Assembly: GCF_014695385.1 (NCBI RefSeq)
Contig: NZ_JACJOD010000014.1
Span: forward strand, 230,026 to 294,025
Direction: 5' to 3'
Source: Trichocoleus sp. FACHB-46
Lineage (GTDB): Bacteria; Cyanobacteriota; Cyanobacteriia; FACHB-46
Length of the DNA stretch: 64,000 nucleotides
The notes beneath the pieces were generated by a model, which had not been told where the DNA came from, did no database searches, and saw only the letters and a program-made list of their open reading frames with translations. Positions 18,201 through 27,590 of this stretch are shown here, piece by piece; position 1 is the stretch's first letter, and each line of letters begins with the position of its first letter. The translations under genes were made by a program, and so were the position numbers.

Positions 18201-18269
18201 AAAGACAACAGGATAGACACGTCAAGGGCAATGCCAAACAGCCCTCGCTCTAGCCTACAATCTTCTTCC

Positions 18270-18288
18270 CCTTCCCTGCCAGGGAAGG
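18270..18288 (-). terminator. Hairpin after sigC, possible terminator or repeat
   Basis: The arms CCTTCCCT (18270-18277) and AGGGAAGG (18281-18288) are perfectly complementary with a three-base loop. The hairpin starts 16 bases beyond the sigC stop. No clear U-run follows on the minus strand, so it may be a REP-type hairpin rather than a strong terminator. Confidence 0.4.
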
Positions 18289-18303
18289 CGCTAGGGGTTA
18301 GGT

Positions 18304-19539
18304 CTATTTCAGCCAACCTTTCAATCGTGCCGCCACTTGCGGACGACGGAGTTTGCGCATCGCTTTGCTTTGAATTTGGCGCACCCGTTCTCGTGAAAGG
18401 TTAAATAAACCACCAACTTCTTCCAGGGTGCAAGGTTCTCCGGTGGCCAAGCCATAGCGTAGAGAGATAATATCCTTCTCTCTCTGTGTCAGCACATCGG
18501 CCAACACTTCCCAGATATCTTGGCTCATCATCACTTCACTGATCTGCGCTTCTGGCGATTGGGTGTTGCCATCTTCTAGCAGATCCATCAGCTCTGTGTC
18601 TTCGCCTTTACCGACGCGATGATTGAGGGAGAGCGAGCGCCGCCGTACCTGTTGCAGCTCCCGGAGTTGCCGAGGTGAGACTTCTAAAGCTTCTGCTACT
18701 TCTTCTTCACTAGGGTTACGACCCAGTTCCCGCTTCAGATCACGGTGGACTTTTTTCAGCTTATTTAGCTTCTCCACCACATGCACCGGGAGACGAATCG
18801 TCCGAGCATCATTGGCGATCGTCCGAGTGATCCCCTGGCGAATCCACCAGTACGCATAGGTAGAAAACTTATATCCCTTATCGGGGTCAAACTTTTCAGT
18901 AGCGCGGTTCAGACCCAAAGCCCCTTCTTGAATCAGATCTAGAAAAGGCACGCCCCGATTCAAATATCGTTTGGCGATCGAGACCACCAATCGCAAGTTC
19001 GAGCGAATCATTTTGCGCTTGGCTACACGGCTCTGATAGAGACGGTGTTCGAGCTGCCGTTCTGTCAATTCCAGAGCTGCCGCTAAGTCTGCTTTGCTGG
19101 GATGACGGTCTAATTCAGTTTTGAGGCGTTCATGCAGTTCGTCGATTTCAACGAGATACTGGACTCGCCGCGCCAACTCGATTTCTTCGTTGGCTTTGAG
19201 TAGCGGGTAGCGAGCCATCTCCTTGAAGAAGGCACCTACAGCGTCATCCGATACAGTTTTGTTATAACCTGACAGCCTAGTCGCGATTTGTACCGTGGTA
19301 TCTGGATCTTCCAACTCTAAGAGGCTGCTATCCCCTAAATCTAGAGCGTCGGGTGTGACTAAATCGGCTACACCTGGCTCTACTTCACCTCCAGCTAAAT
19401 CAGCCTCCTCAAAAGTCGTCACACTTGTGAAATCAGGTTCTGTTTCGATTTGTAAGGTATTGGCAGGGTCAAACTCAGAAAAGCGCATATCAAAATCTAA
19501 CTGGGTGTCTGGGTTAGAGAGGCTATTGGGTGGATACAT
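18304..19539 (-). CDS. sigC: Group 2 RNA polymerase sigma factor, SigC-like
   Basis: The protein is about 411 residues. A non-conserved acidic N-terminal region is followed by region 1.2 (SDDAVGAFFKEMARYPLL), region 2 (LRLVVSIAKRYLNRG, DLIQEGALGLNRATEKFDP, FSTYAYWWIRQGI), region 3 (RELGRNPSEEEVAEAL) and the region 4 helix-turn-helix (CTLEEVGGLFNLSRERVRQI). Group 2 factors resemble the housekeeping sigma but are dispensable and direct transcription under stress or stationary conditions. Length and the acidic head suggest SigC; the subgroup is inferred. The DLIQEGALGLNRA segment differs slightly from the usual GTLGLERA. A GTG at 19554 would add five residues; the ATG at 19539 is used. Confidence 0.87.
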   Translation of the reverse strand: MYPPNSLSNPDTQLDFDMRFSEFDPANTLQIETEPDFTSVTTFEEADLAGGEVEPGVADLVTPDALDLGDSSLLELEDPDTTVQIATRLSGYNKTVSDDAVGAFFKEMARYPLLKANEEIELARRVQYLVEIDELHERLKTELDRHPSKADLAAALELTERQLEHRLYQSRVAKRKMIRSNLRLVVSIAKRYLNRGVPFLDLIQEGALGLNRATEKFDPDKGYKFSTYAYWWIRQGITRTIANDARTIRLPVHVVEKLNKLKKVHRDLKRELGRNPSEEEVAEALEVSPRQLRELQQVRRRSLSLNHRVGKGEDTELMDLLEDGNTQSPEAQISEVMMSQDIWEVLADVLTQREKDIISLRYGLATGEPCTLEEVGGLFNLSRERVRQIQSKAMRKLRRPQVAARLKGWLK

Positions 19540-20305
19540 ATAACGAGGTAGCACTTGGCTTAGCAGTGTTCTCTTTGGGGCTAAGATTTAAGCTTTTAAG
19601 GCGGCTAAAGCGCTTCATTCACTCAGACTGAATCCAAGAACAACCATATAAGTGATATTTGATTCCAGTTTTGAAATAGGGTACGTAAATTACCAGAGAC
19701 AAATTGCTCCAGTTGGAATATTAGGTACTTTGAGAATAAAGTTGGCCAAAAATAATTTTCAGCACTTTCTTCTCTAGTACGAGTGTTAAAAAGTCAACCT
19801 AGGTCTTCTGAAGCTGATGGGGAAATCAACTCGCAAACCCTTATTTCGCAGTCTCTGGAAGCACCCTGTTCTGTCAAGCGGGGTACTGATATCCGTAGTG
19901 ACTAGTTAGAAAAAGTACTAGTACTCAAAAGAATATCCAGTAGGTGCGATAAAATCATTTAACTTTTTTAGTTTTAAAGTTGGATTGATCAACTTTTCTG
20001 TAACAACAGGATCTCATATTGACAAAAACATCCTTCTCTACCGTTGGGGAGAAATGCCCTATGCTCCTTAGATTGAAGTCTGAATCGCAGAAAATCTTTC
20101 TTATTTAATATTAATTTTATCTACCAGTTGATTAATACGAACTCAGCAATTAGCTTTATAGTTTTGAGCGTTAAATCTTTTGATTTGCCGCTTAAGCAAA
20201 GAATTTAGGACAAACTCAGGCTGGCTCCTTCCTTCTGGATCGAGGAAGTTAGGCGAAAATGAGACAGAGCGATTTTACGGGTCGTCTCGGGCCTTTGCAG
20301 TTGGG
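19540..20305. other. Divergent spacer between sigC and priA
   Basis: This 766-base AT-rich region should hold the sigC and priA promoters. It contains a perfect 12-base palindrome AGTACTAGTACT (19914-19925). A short plus-strand frame at 19817-19909 could encode 30 residues beginning MGKSTRKPLF, but has no good Shine-Dalgarno sequence or recognised homologue. A TTGACA-like hexamer at about 20016 may be a -35 element; no convincing -10 partner is seen. The frame open from 20180 into priA adds 42 residues not typical of PriA. Confidence 0.4.
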
Positions 20306-22834
20306 ATGCGTTCTCGTATGTTTGATTCCAGTCTTAGTCTTGCTACTCCCCTATTGGCTGAGTCTGGGATCAATGACTCTTACCGTTTTGCCACCTTTTC
20401 CTGGGTTGAAGTTTTAGTAGACTGCCCTGGAGCCCAAGGGCTTTTCACTTATGCCTTGCCGCCTGATTTGACGGTGCAGCCGGGGGATATTCTGACAGTG
20501 CCGTTTGGGGCTCAACAAGTCGGTGCGATCGCAATTCACCTTTTAGCTCAGCTGCCTCCAGATCTACCTCCAACCCAGGTTAGAGAGGTGGAAGAGGTGG
20601 TCAGCACAGGGTTCTTTCCAGCTACCTATTGGACTCTACTGAACCAAGTTGCTGACTACTACTGCACTTCGCTGATGGCAGTGATTCGGGTAGCCCTGCC
20701 TCCTGGTTTATTAGGGCGATCGCAACGACGAGTCCGCCTGATTGAGCTAAAAGCTTTAGGTGGACTTGATCCCAGCGAATTAAGTTCAGTCGCGCAGCAA
20801 GTTTTAAGTAGGCTCCAAGCTCAAAAGCAGGGTAGCTACACTTGGCAGTATCTCCAGCAAAAAATTTCGGGTGCCGATCGGGGACTGCGAGAACTGCTGA
20901 AGCAAGGCTGGATCGAGAGTTACCTGGAACCTCCTGCCACAGTGCGTCCGAAGCTACGTCAAGCGGTTACTTTAGTGGCGGCTAGCCATCTGGAAGGCAG
21001 CCTGAGCCCACGCCAACAAGAAATTATTCAAGCCCTTCAGCGAGAAGGAGGGGATCTGTGGCTCAGTGATCTCCTCCAGCTTTGTCGGACTAGTTCTGGT
21101 ACGGTGCAAACCTTAGCTAAAAAAGGTTGCATTGTTATTCAGCCGCGCGAAATTTTACGGGCTGAAGCAGGGGTAGCGATCGCGCCCGACCAACCCAAAG
21201 ACCTCACCCCCGATCAAGCTCAAGCGCTTGCGACCATCACTTCACTCTCTGGCTTTGCCCAGGTATTACTGCACGGAGTGACGGGTTCTGGTAAGACCGA
21301 GGTTTATCTCCAGGCGATCGCCCCCGTCCTGCAACATGGTCAGTCAGCGTTAGTGTTGGTGCCAGAAATTGGTTTAACGCCTCAGCTCACCGATCGCTTC
21401 CGCGCTAGGTTTGGCAGCAAGGTTTGTGTTTACCACAGCGCCCTCTCGGAGGGGGAGCGGTACGATACTTGGCGGCAAATGCTTAGCGGTAGCCCCCAAG
21501 TGGTAATTGGGACGCGATCGGCGGTGTTTGCGCCATTGCCGCAGCTCGGCCTGATTATTTTAGATGAGGAACACGACTCCAGCTTTAAGCAAGACCAACC
21601 TGCTCCCTGCTACCATGCGCGCACTGTGGCTCAATGGCGAGCCGAGTTAGTCAACTGCCCTTTGATCTTAGGTTCCGCCACTCCTTCGATTGAAACTTGG
21701 GTCAGTGCCAAAGCTAAACAAGACGTTAACCCGCCCGCACCGCATTACTTGTCTTTGCCTAGTCGCGTGCGATCGCGGCCTCTGCCACCGATTGAAGTCG
21801 TTGATATGCGGCAGGAATTTCAGCAGGGGAACCGCACCATTTTCAGTCGCGCTTTGCAGGTAGCCCTAGAACGACTTCGAGAACGAGGCCAACAGGGAAT
21901 TCTGTTTATCCACCGCCGAGGGCACAGCACCTTTGTTTCCTGCCGCAGTTGCGGCTATGTGGTGGATTGCCCCAACTGTGACGTCTCCTTGTCTTACCAT
22001 CACACCCACGCTGAGGCGACTCAACTGCTGCGGTGCCACTACTGCAACCATACTGCTATCCATCCGCCTCAATGCCCGGAATGTAGCTCCCCTTATCTCA
22101 AATTCTTCGGCAGCGGCACCCAACGAGTCACGCAAGAACTGGCAAAGCACTTACCTGACCTGCGCTGTCTGCGGTTTGATAGCGATACCACCCGCACCAA
22201 AGGATCGCACCGAGCTTTATTAACGCAGTTTGCCCAAGGAGACGCAGATTTGTTGGTGGGCACACAGATGCTGACTAAAGGCATTGACCTGCCTCAAGTG
22301 ACTCTAGTTGGCGTGATCGCAGCAGACGGCTTATTGCACCTGCCAGACTTTCGGGCCAGTGAGCGGGCTTTTCAGACTCTGACCCAAGTCGCAGGTCGCG
22401 CAGGCCGAGGCGATGAACCCGGACAAGTGATTATTCAAACCTATTCGCCAGAACATTTTGTAGTTGAGGCGGTGCAACGCCACGAATACGAGCCATTTGT
22501 CAGCGCCGAGTTACTGCAACGACAAACCTTACGATTTCCGCCTCACAATCGACTGGTACTGCTGAAATTTAGCAGTCCTGACCCACTAGCGGTCCAGAAA
22601 ACAGCCAAACGCATTGCTGCGGTGCTCGCGCCTCAACAAGCAGAGTCAGGCTATGAATTACTGGGGCCAGCGCCAGCCAGTATCTTGCGGGTAGCGCGGC
22701 GGTATCGTTGGCAGGTGCTGCTGAAGTTGCCGCTGGATCGAGCAGTGGAGTTGCCCGACTGGAATGAGTTGCGATCGCTCTGCCCACCCAACGTCAGCAT
22801 GACCGTTGATGTCGATCCGCTAAACTTGCTCTAA
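20306..22834 (+). CDS. priA: Primosomal protein N', replication restart helicase
   Basis: The protein is about 842 residues. It unwinds stalled forks and loads the replicative helicase. Order: N-terminal DNA-binding domain (VEVLVDCPGAQGLFTYALP), winged-helix segment, helicase domain 1 with Walker A GVTGSGKTEVY (about 321-331) and DEEHDSSFKQ (about 419-428), and a zinc-binding insertion with eight Cys from about 545 to 595 (CRSC, CPNC, CHYC, CPEC). Then comes helicase domain 2 with GTQMLTKGIDLPQVTLVGV and QVAGRAGRGD. The frame reaches back to 20180, but family members begin shortly before VEVLVDCPG. The ATG at 20306 is chosen; the one at 20318 is equally possible. Confidence 0.93.
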   Translation: MRSRMFDSSLSLATPLLAESGINDSYRFATFSWVEVLVDCPGAQGLFTYALPPDLTVQPGDILTVPFGAQQVGAIAIHLLAQLPPDLPPTQVREVEEVVSTGFFPATYWTLLNQVADYYCTSLMAVIRVALPPGLLGRSQRRVRLIELKALGGLDPSELSSVAQQVLSRLQAQKQGSYTWQYLQQKISGADRGLRELLKQGWIESYLEPPATVRPKLRQAVTLVAASHLEGSLSPRQQEIIQALQREGGDLWLSDLLQLCRTSSGTVQTLAKKGCIVIQPREILRAEAGVAIAPDQPKDLTPDQAQALATITSLSGFAQVLLHGVTGSGKTEVYLQAIAPVLQHGQSALVLVPEIGLTPQLTDRFRARFGSKVCVYHSALSEGERYDTWRQMLSGSPQVVIGTRSAVFAPLPQLGLIILDEEHDSSFKQDQPAPCYHARTVAQWRAELVNCPLILGSATPSIETWVSAKAKQDVNPPAPHYLSLPSRVRSRPLPPIEVVDMRQEFQQGNRTIFSRALQVALERLRERGQQGILFIHRRGHSTFVSCRSCGYVVDCPNCDVSLSYHHTHAEATQLLRCHYCNHTAIHPPQCPECSSPYLKFFGSGTQRVTQELAKHLPDLRCLRFDSDTTRTKGSHRALLTQFAQGDADLLVGTQMLTKGIDLPQVTLVGVIAADGLLHLPDFRASERAFQTLTQVAGRAGRGDEPGQVIIQTYSPEHFVVEAVQRHEYEPFVSAELLQRQTLRFPPHNRLVLLKFSSPDPLAVQKTAKRIAAVLAPQQAESGYELLGPAPASILRVARRYRWQVLLKLPLDRAVELPDWNELRSLCPPNVSMTVDVDPLNLL

Positions 22835-22852
22835 ATTCAGCTCTACCAAATA

Positions 22853-23341
22853 TTAATCAGGTGGTGACAAACCAGGCTCTACAATTTCTGTTGTAAGTTC
22901 TGGTTTGGGTGTGGATCGAGACTGGTCTAAACCTTGTTTCACCCAGCTGATGCACTCAGATTCACTAGAAAAGATTCTGGGGGCAGCGATGTTGTTGAGT
23001 CGGTTGGGGGGATAGTGATCGTAGAAATATTTACCTGCCATTTCAGAGACAATAATCAAGTTATGGCAGTAGGTATAGCGATGCTTAAAGCTCTCTAGGC
23101 TGCTTTCATACAGAGAGTTTTCGGCTAAATGCTCTTGAGCAATGCGAATAATTTCCTCTAGGTGACTAGAGTACATCTGAGCTGGATTTTCTGCTTGGTG
23201 GAATTCGCTTTTGTGTCCGACCTCCGCTAGTAGGCTATAGGAGTAGATGTAAGCTTTGTCCACCATGCCAAAGACAAATGGAATAATCAAATGACCTTTG
23301 TCAGGAACTGATTTTTCGTAGAGCAAACGGTTGAGTTCCAT
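22853..23341 (-). CDS. Conserved hypothetical protein
   Basis: The 162-residue soluble protein begins MELNRLLYEKSVPDKGHLII. It looks helical in the middle (EEIIRIAQEHLAENSLYESSLESFKHRY) and ends in a Pro/Glu/Ser tail. No domain is recognised; residue composition and codon use are typical of the neighbouring genes. The segment ESECISWVKQGL near 130-140 is the kind of helix seen at the end of STAS-like or alpha/beta proteins, but I do not assign one. It converges on priA with a gap of 18 bases and starts with an ATG. Confidence 0.6.
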   Translation of the reverse strand: MELNRLLYEKSVPDKGHLIIPFVFGMVDKAYIYSYSLLAEVGHKSEFHQAENPAQMYSSHLEEIIRIAQEHLAENSLYESSLESFKHRYTYCHNLIIVSEMAGKYFYDHYPPNRLNNIAAPRIFSSESECISWVKQGLDQSRSTPKPELTTEIVEPGLSPPD

Positions 23342-23512
23342 TGCCTATTTGGGGAGAAGCGAACCAAATACCGCACTATATACATCGCAACTGTAGCGCG
23401 GATAAGCTGAAACCAAGTTACACCTCGATCTGATTACCCTGAACCAGAACTAATCTGACAACTCATCTAAACTGAAAACAGCTCAGCTCCAAAAGATTTC
23501 AGCAATCTGTAG

Positions 23513-25294
23513 ATGAAAATTGCGATCGCTCAACTTAATCCCACCATTGGCGATTTGACCGGGAACGCTCAGCGGATTCTGGCAGCGGCCCAACAAGCAG
23601 CAGCCCAAGGTGCACGTTTACTCCTGACCCCAGAACTCTCGTTGTGTGGCTACCCGCCTCGTGACTTGCTGTTAGATCCCAGCTTTCTAGAAGCGATGCA
23701 GCGAGTGTTGCGACAGTTAGCCCAGGATCTACCACCCGGATTAGCCGCTTTAGTGGGGACAGTGGAGTGGAATGAGCGATCGCTCGAAGAAGGTGGCAAA
23801 CCGTTATTCAATAGCACCGCGCTTTTAGAGCAGCAACAGGTACGCCAGATTTTTCACAAACGACTGTTACCTACTTATGACGTGTTTGATGAGGACCGCT
23901 ACTTTGAGCCAGGTCGCCAAATCAATCACTTTCACCTGGACTCCCTGCATGTGGGCGTGACTATTTGCGAAGACCTCTGGAACGATGAAGAATTTTGGGG
24001 CAAGCGCAGCTACACGACCAACCCGATCGCCGATTTAGCCCAAACAGGCGTAGCTTTCACCATTAACCTCTCTGCTTCCCCCTACAGCGTCGGCAAACGC
24101 AAAATCCGCCAAGCCATGTTGCAACATAGCGCCACTCGCTATCAGCAGCCGATTATTTATGTCAATCAAGTCGGTGGCAATGATGACTTGATTTTTGATG
24201 GCAACAGTTTTGTGCTGAATCGCCAAGGAGAGCTCATTGCCCAGGGTCAGGCATTCTCTAGTGACCTAGTGTTACTGAAGTATGACCCAGAACAGCAAGA
24301 TTTAAGAGCGGTAGACGCTTCTCTTGCGGCGATCGCTCCTCACTCCAGTTCTGAAATGGCAGAAATTTGGTCCGCTCTCGTTCTAGGGGTTCAAGACTAT
24401 GCCCGCAAGTGTGGCTTTTCGCAGGTGGTATTGGGTCTGAGCGGTGGCATTGACTCCTCTTTAGTAGCGGCGATCGCAGCAGAAGCATTGGGGCCAGAAA
24501 ATGTTTTTGGTGTGCTGATGCCCTCACCCCATAGTTCCGAGCACTCCATTACGGATGCCTTAGATTTAGCCGAAAAACTGGGGATCAAAACTCATACACT
24601 GCCGATCGGAAATTTAATGCAGGATTACGATCAAGGATTAGCAGACTTGTTTGCTGGCACTGATCCTGGCATTGCCGAAGAAAACATCCAGTCTCGGATT
24701 CGGGGCAACTTGTTGATGGCGATCGCCAATAAATTCGGTCATCTGCTGCTCTCGACGGGCAACAAATCCGAAATGGCGGTGGGCTACTGCACCCTTTACG
24801 GCGATATGAACGGTGGATTGGCCGCGATCGCAGATGTGCCCAAAACCTGCGTTTACGCTCTCTGTGAATGGCTCAACTCTCCTTGTGAAGCTCATCAATT
24901 TTCTAGTCTCACGTCCAAAATCCAAAATCCAAAATCTGAACTAATTCCGACTCACATTCTCACCAAACCACCCAGCGCCGAACTCAAGCCAGGGCAAGTA
25001 GACCAAGATTCTTTACCGCCCTACGACATTCTCGACGACATTCTCGATCGCTTTATTCATGAGCACCAGCCTCCCGATGCGATCGTGGCGGCTGGTCATG
25101 ATGCTGCCGTGGTCGATCGCGTGGTCAAAATGGTGACGCGGTCTGAGTTCAAGCGCCGCCAAGCTCCTCCGGGGATCAAGATTACCGATCGCGCTTTTGG
25201 TACTGGATGGCGGATGCCAATCGCTAGTCGCTGGGTTGCGGCTAGTACTCCAACTGCTGCATTGGCCTCTATGGCAGAAGCACCTAAGCATTAA
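23513..25294 (+). CDS. nadE: Glutamine-dependent NAD+ synthetase
   Basis: The 593-residue two-domain enzyme has an N-terminal nitrilase-type glutaminase (about 1-270; Glu41 in LTPELSLCGYPP, Lys116 in FHKRLLPTYD, Cys152 in TICEDLWND) that supplies ammonia. Its C-terminal synthetase (about 290-593) has the ATP P-loop SGGIDSS at 310-316 and the NKSEMAVGYCTLYGDM and KPPSAELKPGQVDQDSLPPYD segments. It amidates nicotinic acid adenine dinucleotide in the last step of NAD synthesis. Residues about 457-476 are an extra segment encoded partly by three CCAAAAT heptamers; the flanking family motifs stay in frame. The start is an ATG. Confidence 0.95.
   Translation: MKIAIAQLNPTIGDLTGNAQRILAAAQQAAAQGARLLLTPELSLCGYPPRDLLLDPSFLEAMQRVLRQLAQDLPPGLAALVGTVEWNERSLEEGGKPLFNSTALLEQQQVRQIFHKRLLPTYDVFDEDRYFEPGRQINHFHLDSLHVGVTICEDLWNDEEFWGKRSYTTNPIADLAQTGVAFTINLSASPYSVGKRKIRQAMLQHSATRYQQPIIYVNQVGGNDDLIFDGNSFVLNRQGELIAQGQAFSSDLVLLKYDPEQQDLRAVDASLAAIAPHSSSEMAEIWSALVLGVQDYARKCGFSQVVLGLSGGIDSSLVAAIAAEALGPENVFGVLMPSPHSSEHSITDALDLAEKLGIKTHTLPIGNLMQDYDQGLADLFAGTDPGIAEENIQSRIRGNLLMAIANKFGHLLLSTGNKSEMAVGYCTLYGDMNGGLAAIADVPKTCVYALCEWLNSPCEAHQFSSLTSKIQNPKSELIPTHILTKPPSAELKPGQVDQDSLPPYDILDDILDRFIHEHQPPDAIVAAGHDAAVVDRVVKMVTRSEFKRRQAPPGIKITDRAFGTGWRMPIASRWVAASTPTAALASMAEAPKH
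24915..24935 (+). repeat. In-frame CCAAAAT heptamer repeat inside nadE
   Basis: Three exact copies of CCAAAAT stand in tandem within the synthetase domain coding region of nadE. They encode part of SKIQNPKSE, an insert not seen in typical NadE proteins. This is the short tandem repeat (STRR) heptamer type known from cyanobacterial genomes. The total insert is about 20 codons and keeps the frame. Confidence 0.8.
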
Positions 25295-25324
25295 GCCTTT
25301 CACAAAATAATCAACCACAAATTG

Positions 25325-25780
25325 ATGACTTCGCTTAGTCTGAGACATAATTTACTAATTCGCTGGACTCAACGATCGCTCAAGTCGTACATTTCTCTTG
25401 CCTGCACTGCATCTTTACGAGCGAGTTGGGCGATCGCAGCTTTGTTAGGAAGCAATATAAATCTGTTCTGGGCTGCTCCCGGAACCGCAGGTGGGCTAGG
25501 AGGAGCTTGGTCGGAATGGTTGCCCTCAAGAGTGACTACCCAAACCGCTTGTTTGAGTAGAACCCGACAATTTTTGCTAGCTCAGCGCTTTGTGCGCGTT
25601 GCCTCAGACGGCACCCTGACTTACGGCGATGTCAACTCCAAGTTAAATATTTCGGTGTTCATGATTTGCTCCGAGTTGGGCGATCGCGTCTTAGTCCTGG
25701 TCAGCAGTCGGGATGTCAGCCAAGCAGAGCTACAAAGAATTCGCACCAACATTACCAACAGTTTTCGGGCTCAACCTTGA
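25325..25780 (+). CDS. Small hypothetical protein with N-terminal hydrophobic segment
   Basis: The protein is about 151 residues. A basic start is followed by a moderately hydrophobic segment (about 22-50, SLACTASLRASWAIAALLG and on) resembling a signal or anchor, then a compact domain (about 70-148) with two Cys and an alternating strand pattern (FVRVASDGTLTYG, DRVLVLVSSRDVS). No family is recognised. It follows nadE by 30 bases on the same strand and could be cotranscribed. A TTG one codon upstream (25322) is ignored in favour of the ATG. Confidence 0.5.
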   Translation: MTSLSLRHNLLIRWTQRSLKSYISLACTASLRASWAIAALLGSNINLFWAAPGTAGGLGGAWSEWLPSRVTTQTACLSRTRQFLLAQRFVRVASDGTLTYGDVNSKLNISVFMICSELGDRVLVLVSSRDVSQAELQRIRTNITNSFRAQP

Positions 25781-25866
25781 TTGGCAGTGACAAGCAGAAC
25801 CGATAATGAAAGTCGAAGCACCGTTCTTGTCCTTCCCATTTCTCTCGCCGCATCCTCTGAGCCGCA

Positions 25867-26769
25867 ATGCAGAAATTAGTTTCTAAAGATGGCGTCTTTC
25901 TCAGACAACAGCTCACTCCCTATTTATTTCTGTTGCCAGCGCTGATTGTCTTGGCTCTAACAGTTTTTTGGCCTGCTCTACAGGCGTTTTACCTCAGTTT
26001 TACCCGCTTCGAGTACGACCTCACCCAAACTCCTCAATGGGCTGGATTCAGCAACCTAGAGCGTCTCTGGGCTGATCCGGTGTTTTGGCAAACGCTTCGC
26101 AATACAGTGCTTTACTTAGTATGCGTAGTGCCAATTTTAGTCATAGCACCTCTCGGTTTGGCAATTTTAGTCAACCAAAAGCTGCGCGGCATTCGCTGGT
26201 TTCGGGTGGCTTTCTACACGCCTGTTGTCATCTCGATGGTCGTGGCTGGGATTGCTTGGCGTTGGCTATACGCCGACAATGGCCTGCTGAATCAATTTCT
26301 CAAGGCGTTGGGGATGGCAGAAGGCATTCCTTGGTTAACCAGTCCTCGATTTGCCCTGTTTAGCGTCATGGCAGTGACGATTTGGAAAGGGCTGGGCTAC
26401 TACATGGTGATTTATCTGGCGGGTCTGCAATCGATTCCGGCAGACTTGTATGAAGCCGCCGCGATCGATGGCTCCGATGGCATCAAAAAACATTGGGATA
26501 TCACGGTTCCCCTAATGCAGCCCTACTTGTTTCTCGTGGCAGTGATTTCTTCAATCTCAGCAACTAAGGTCTTTGAAGAAATTTACATCATGACCCAAGG
26601 AGGACCCCGCAATAGCTCTAAAACAATTGTGTATTACCTCTACGAGCAAGCCTTTCAAGACTTAGAGATGAGCTACGCCTGCACAATTGGGCTAGTCCTG
26701 TTCTTGATCATTCTGAGCTTATCTCTTGTGCGCCTCTGGATTGGGGGCCAAGAATCAGCCGTGAGTTGA
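25867..26769 (+). CDS. Sugar-type ABC transporter permease (MalF/LacF family)
   Basis: The 300-residue membrane protein has six hydrophobic segments and the EAA loop YEAAAIDGSDGIKKHWDITVPLMQP (about 194-218) that docks the ATPase subunit. The sequence pattern is that of the first permease of CUT1 carbohydrate importers. No second permease, binding protein or ATPase gene is adjacent, so partners must be encoded elsewhere. The start is the ATG at 25867. The last 15 bases overlap the end of the convergent membrane-protein gene. Confidence 0.88.
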   Translation: MQKLVSKDGVFLRQQLTPYLFLLPALIVLALTVFWPALQAFYLSFTRFEYDLTQTPQWAGFSNLERLWADPVFWQTLRNTVLYLVCVVPILVIAPLGLAILVNQKLRGIRWFRVAFYTPVVISMVVAGIAWRWLYADNGLLNQFLKALGMAEGIPWLTSPRFALFSVMAVTIWKGLGYYMVIYLAGLQSIPADLYEAAAIDGSDGIKKHWDITVPLMQPYLFLVAVISSISATKVFEEIYIMTQGGPRNSSKTIVYYLYEQAFQDLEMSYACTIGLVLFLIILSLSLVRLWIGGQESAVS

Positions 26770-27462
26770 GTCGTAAGTAACGTCTGCGGTTGGTGGTGCG
26801 AGAGGCGACGAAGTCAGGTCTAATTCTGGCAGGGGAGGCCGCAGACAGAGGTAGAGCAAAGGCCCAAACAAAGGTACCAGAGCAGCTAGCCAAAAAAGCT
26901 GTGGGCTATGCAGACCCCGACGCGCCATGTCATCGTTCAACAAGGTCGAGAGCGGAAAGATCAGGCACATTAGGCAAAAATCAATGGCGATCAAGTGAAC
27001 AAAAGACCTCGTTTGCCATTCCTGTACAAAGTTTCCCCAATCTCCTACTAGCAGCGCATAGGCAATCAAAGCGATCGCGCAAACCGTTAAACCAATTCCC
27101 ATAGAGCGAGAATCTAACGTTCGTAGCCAGGCATCTTTAGGCCCAGAAAACTCTTGATTCGGCTGCCGCAACCCTAAGTAGGGCAGCAAACACAGCACCC
27201 CTGTCCCATTGGAGCCGAGAAAGTAAGGCCACGCCGGGATCGATTGCCTCCGACCGTCGGCAAACATCAGGCAGGCGTAGATCATGGGCCACACTCCCAT
27301 GAGCCAGAAGATCACCACAAGATAAGTATTCAAGTCTGCCCAGCGGAGGGTGAGCAACTTGCGGGCGATCGCCCAAGTATCAGGTTGATCGAGCGGGGCC
27401 AAGCGGATGGTATAAACGACAAACCCCGCCCAAATCCACCACAGCAAAATCTTTCTAACCAT
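26755..27462 (-). CDS. Multi-pass membrane protein, function unknown
   Basis: The 235-residue protein has about five to six hydrophobic segments (for example residues 6-18, 45-67, 82-96, 122-140, 150-175 and 190-207) linked by short polar loops, and a short polar C-terminus ending TYDSTHG. I recall similar sequences in cyanobacteria and plant chloroplasts but do not recognise a named family. No catalytic motif is obvious. Its stop lies within the last codons of the ABC permease on the other strand. The start is an ATG. The spacer to cutA is short and divergent. Confidence 0.65.
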   Translation of the reverse strand: MVRKILLWWIWAGFVVYTIRLAPLDQPDTWAIARKLLTLRWADLNTYLVVIFWLMGVWPMIYACLMFADGRRQSIPAWPYFLGSNGTGVLCLLPYLGLRQPNQEFSGPKDAWLRTLDSRSMGIGLTVCAIALIAYALLVGDWGNFVQEWQTRSFVHLIAIDFCLMCLIFPLSTLLNDDMARRGLHSPQLFWLAALVPLFGPLLYLCLRPPLPELDLTSSPLAPPTADVTYDSTHG

Positions 27463-27590
27463 GACCGAAAAGCGCCTGAAGCAGCGCTCAGCTCATTGAT
27501 GTCCGCTCAGTCTAAAGTAGAAACGCAGCGGGCTACGTCTGCCTCAAGTCAAATCGAAAGTTAAATCAGAAGTTGAGTGGGAGGTCAAGT

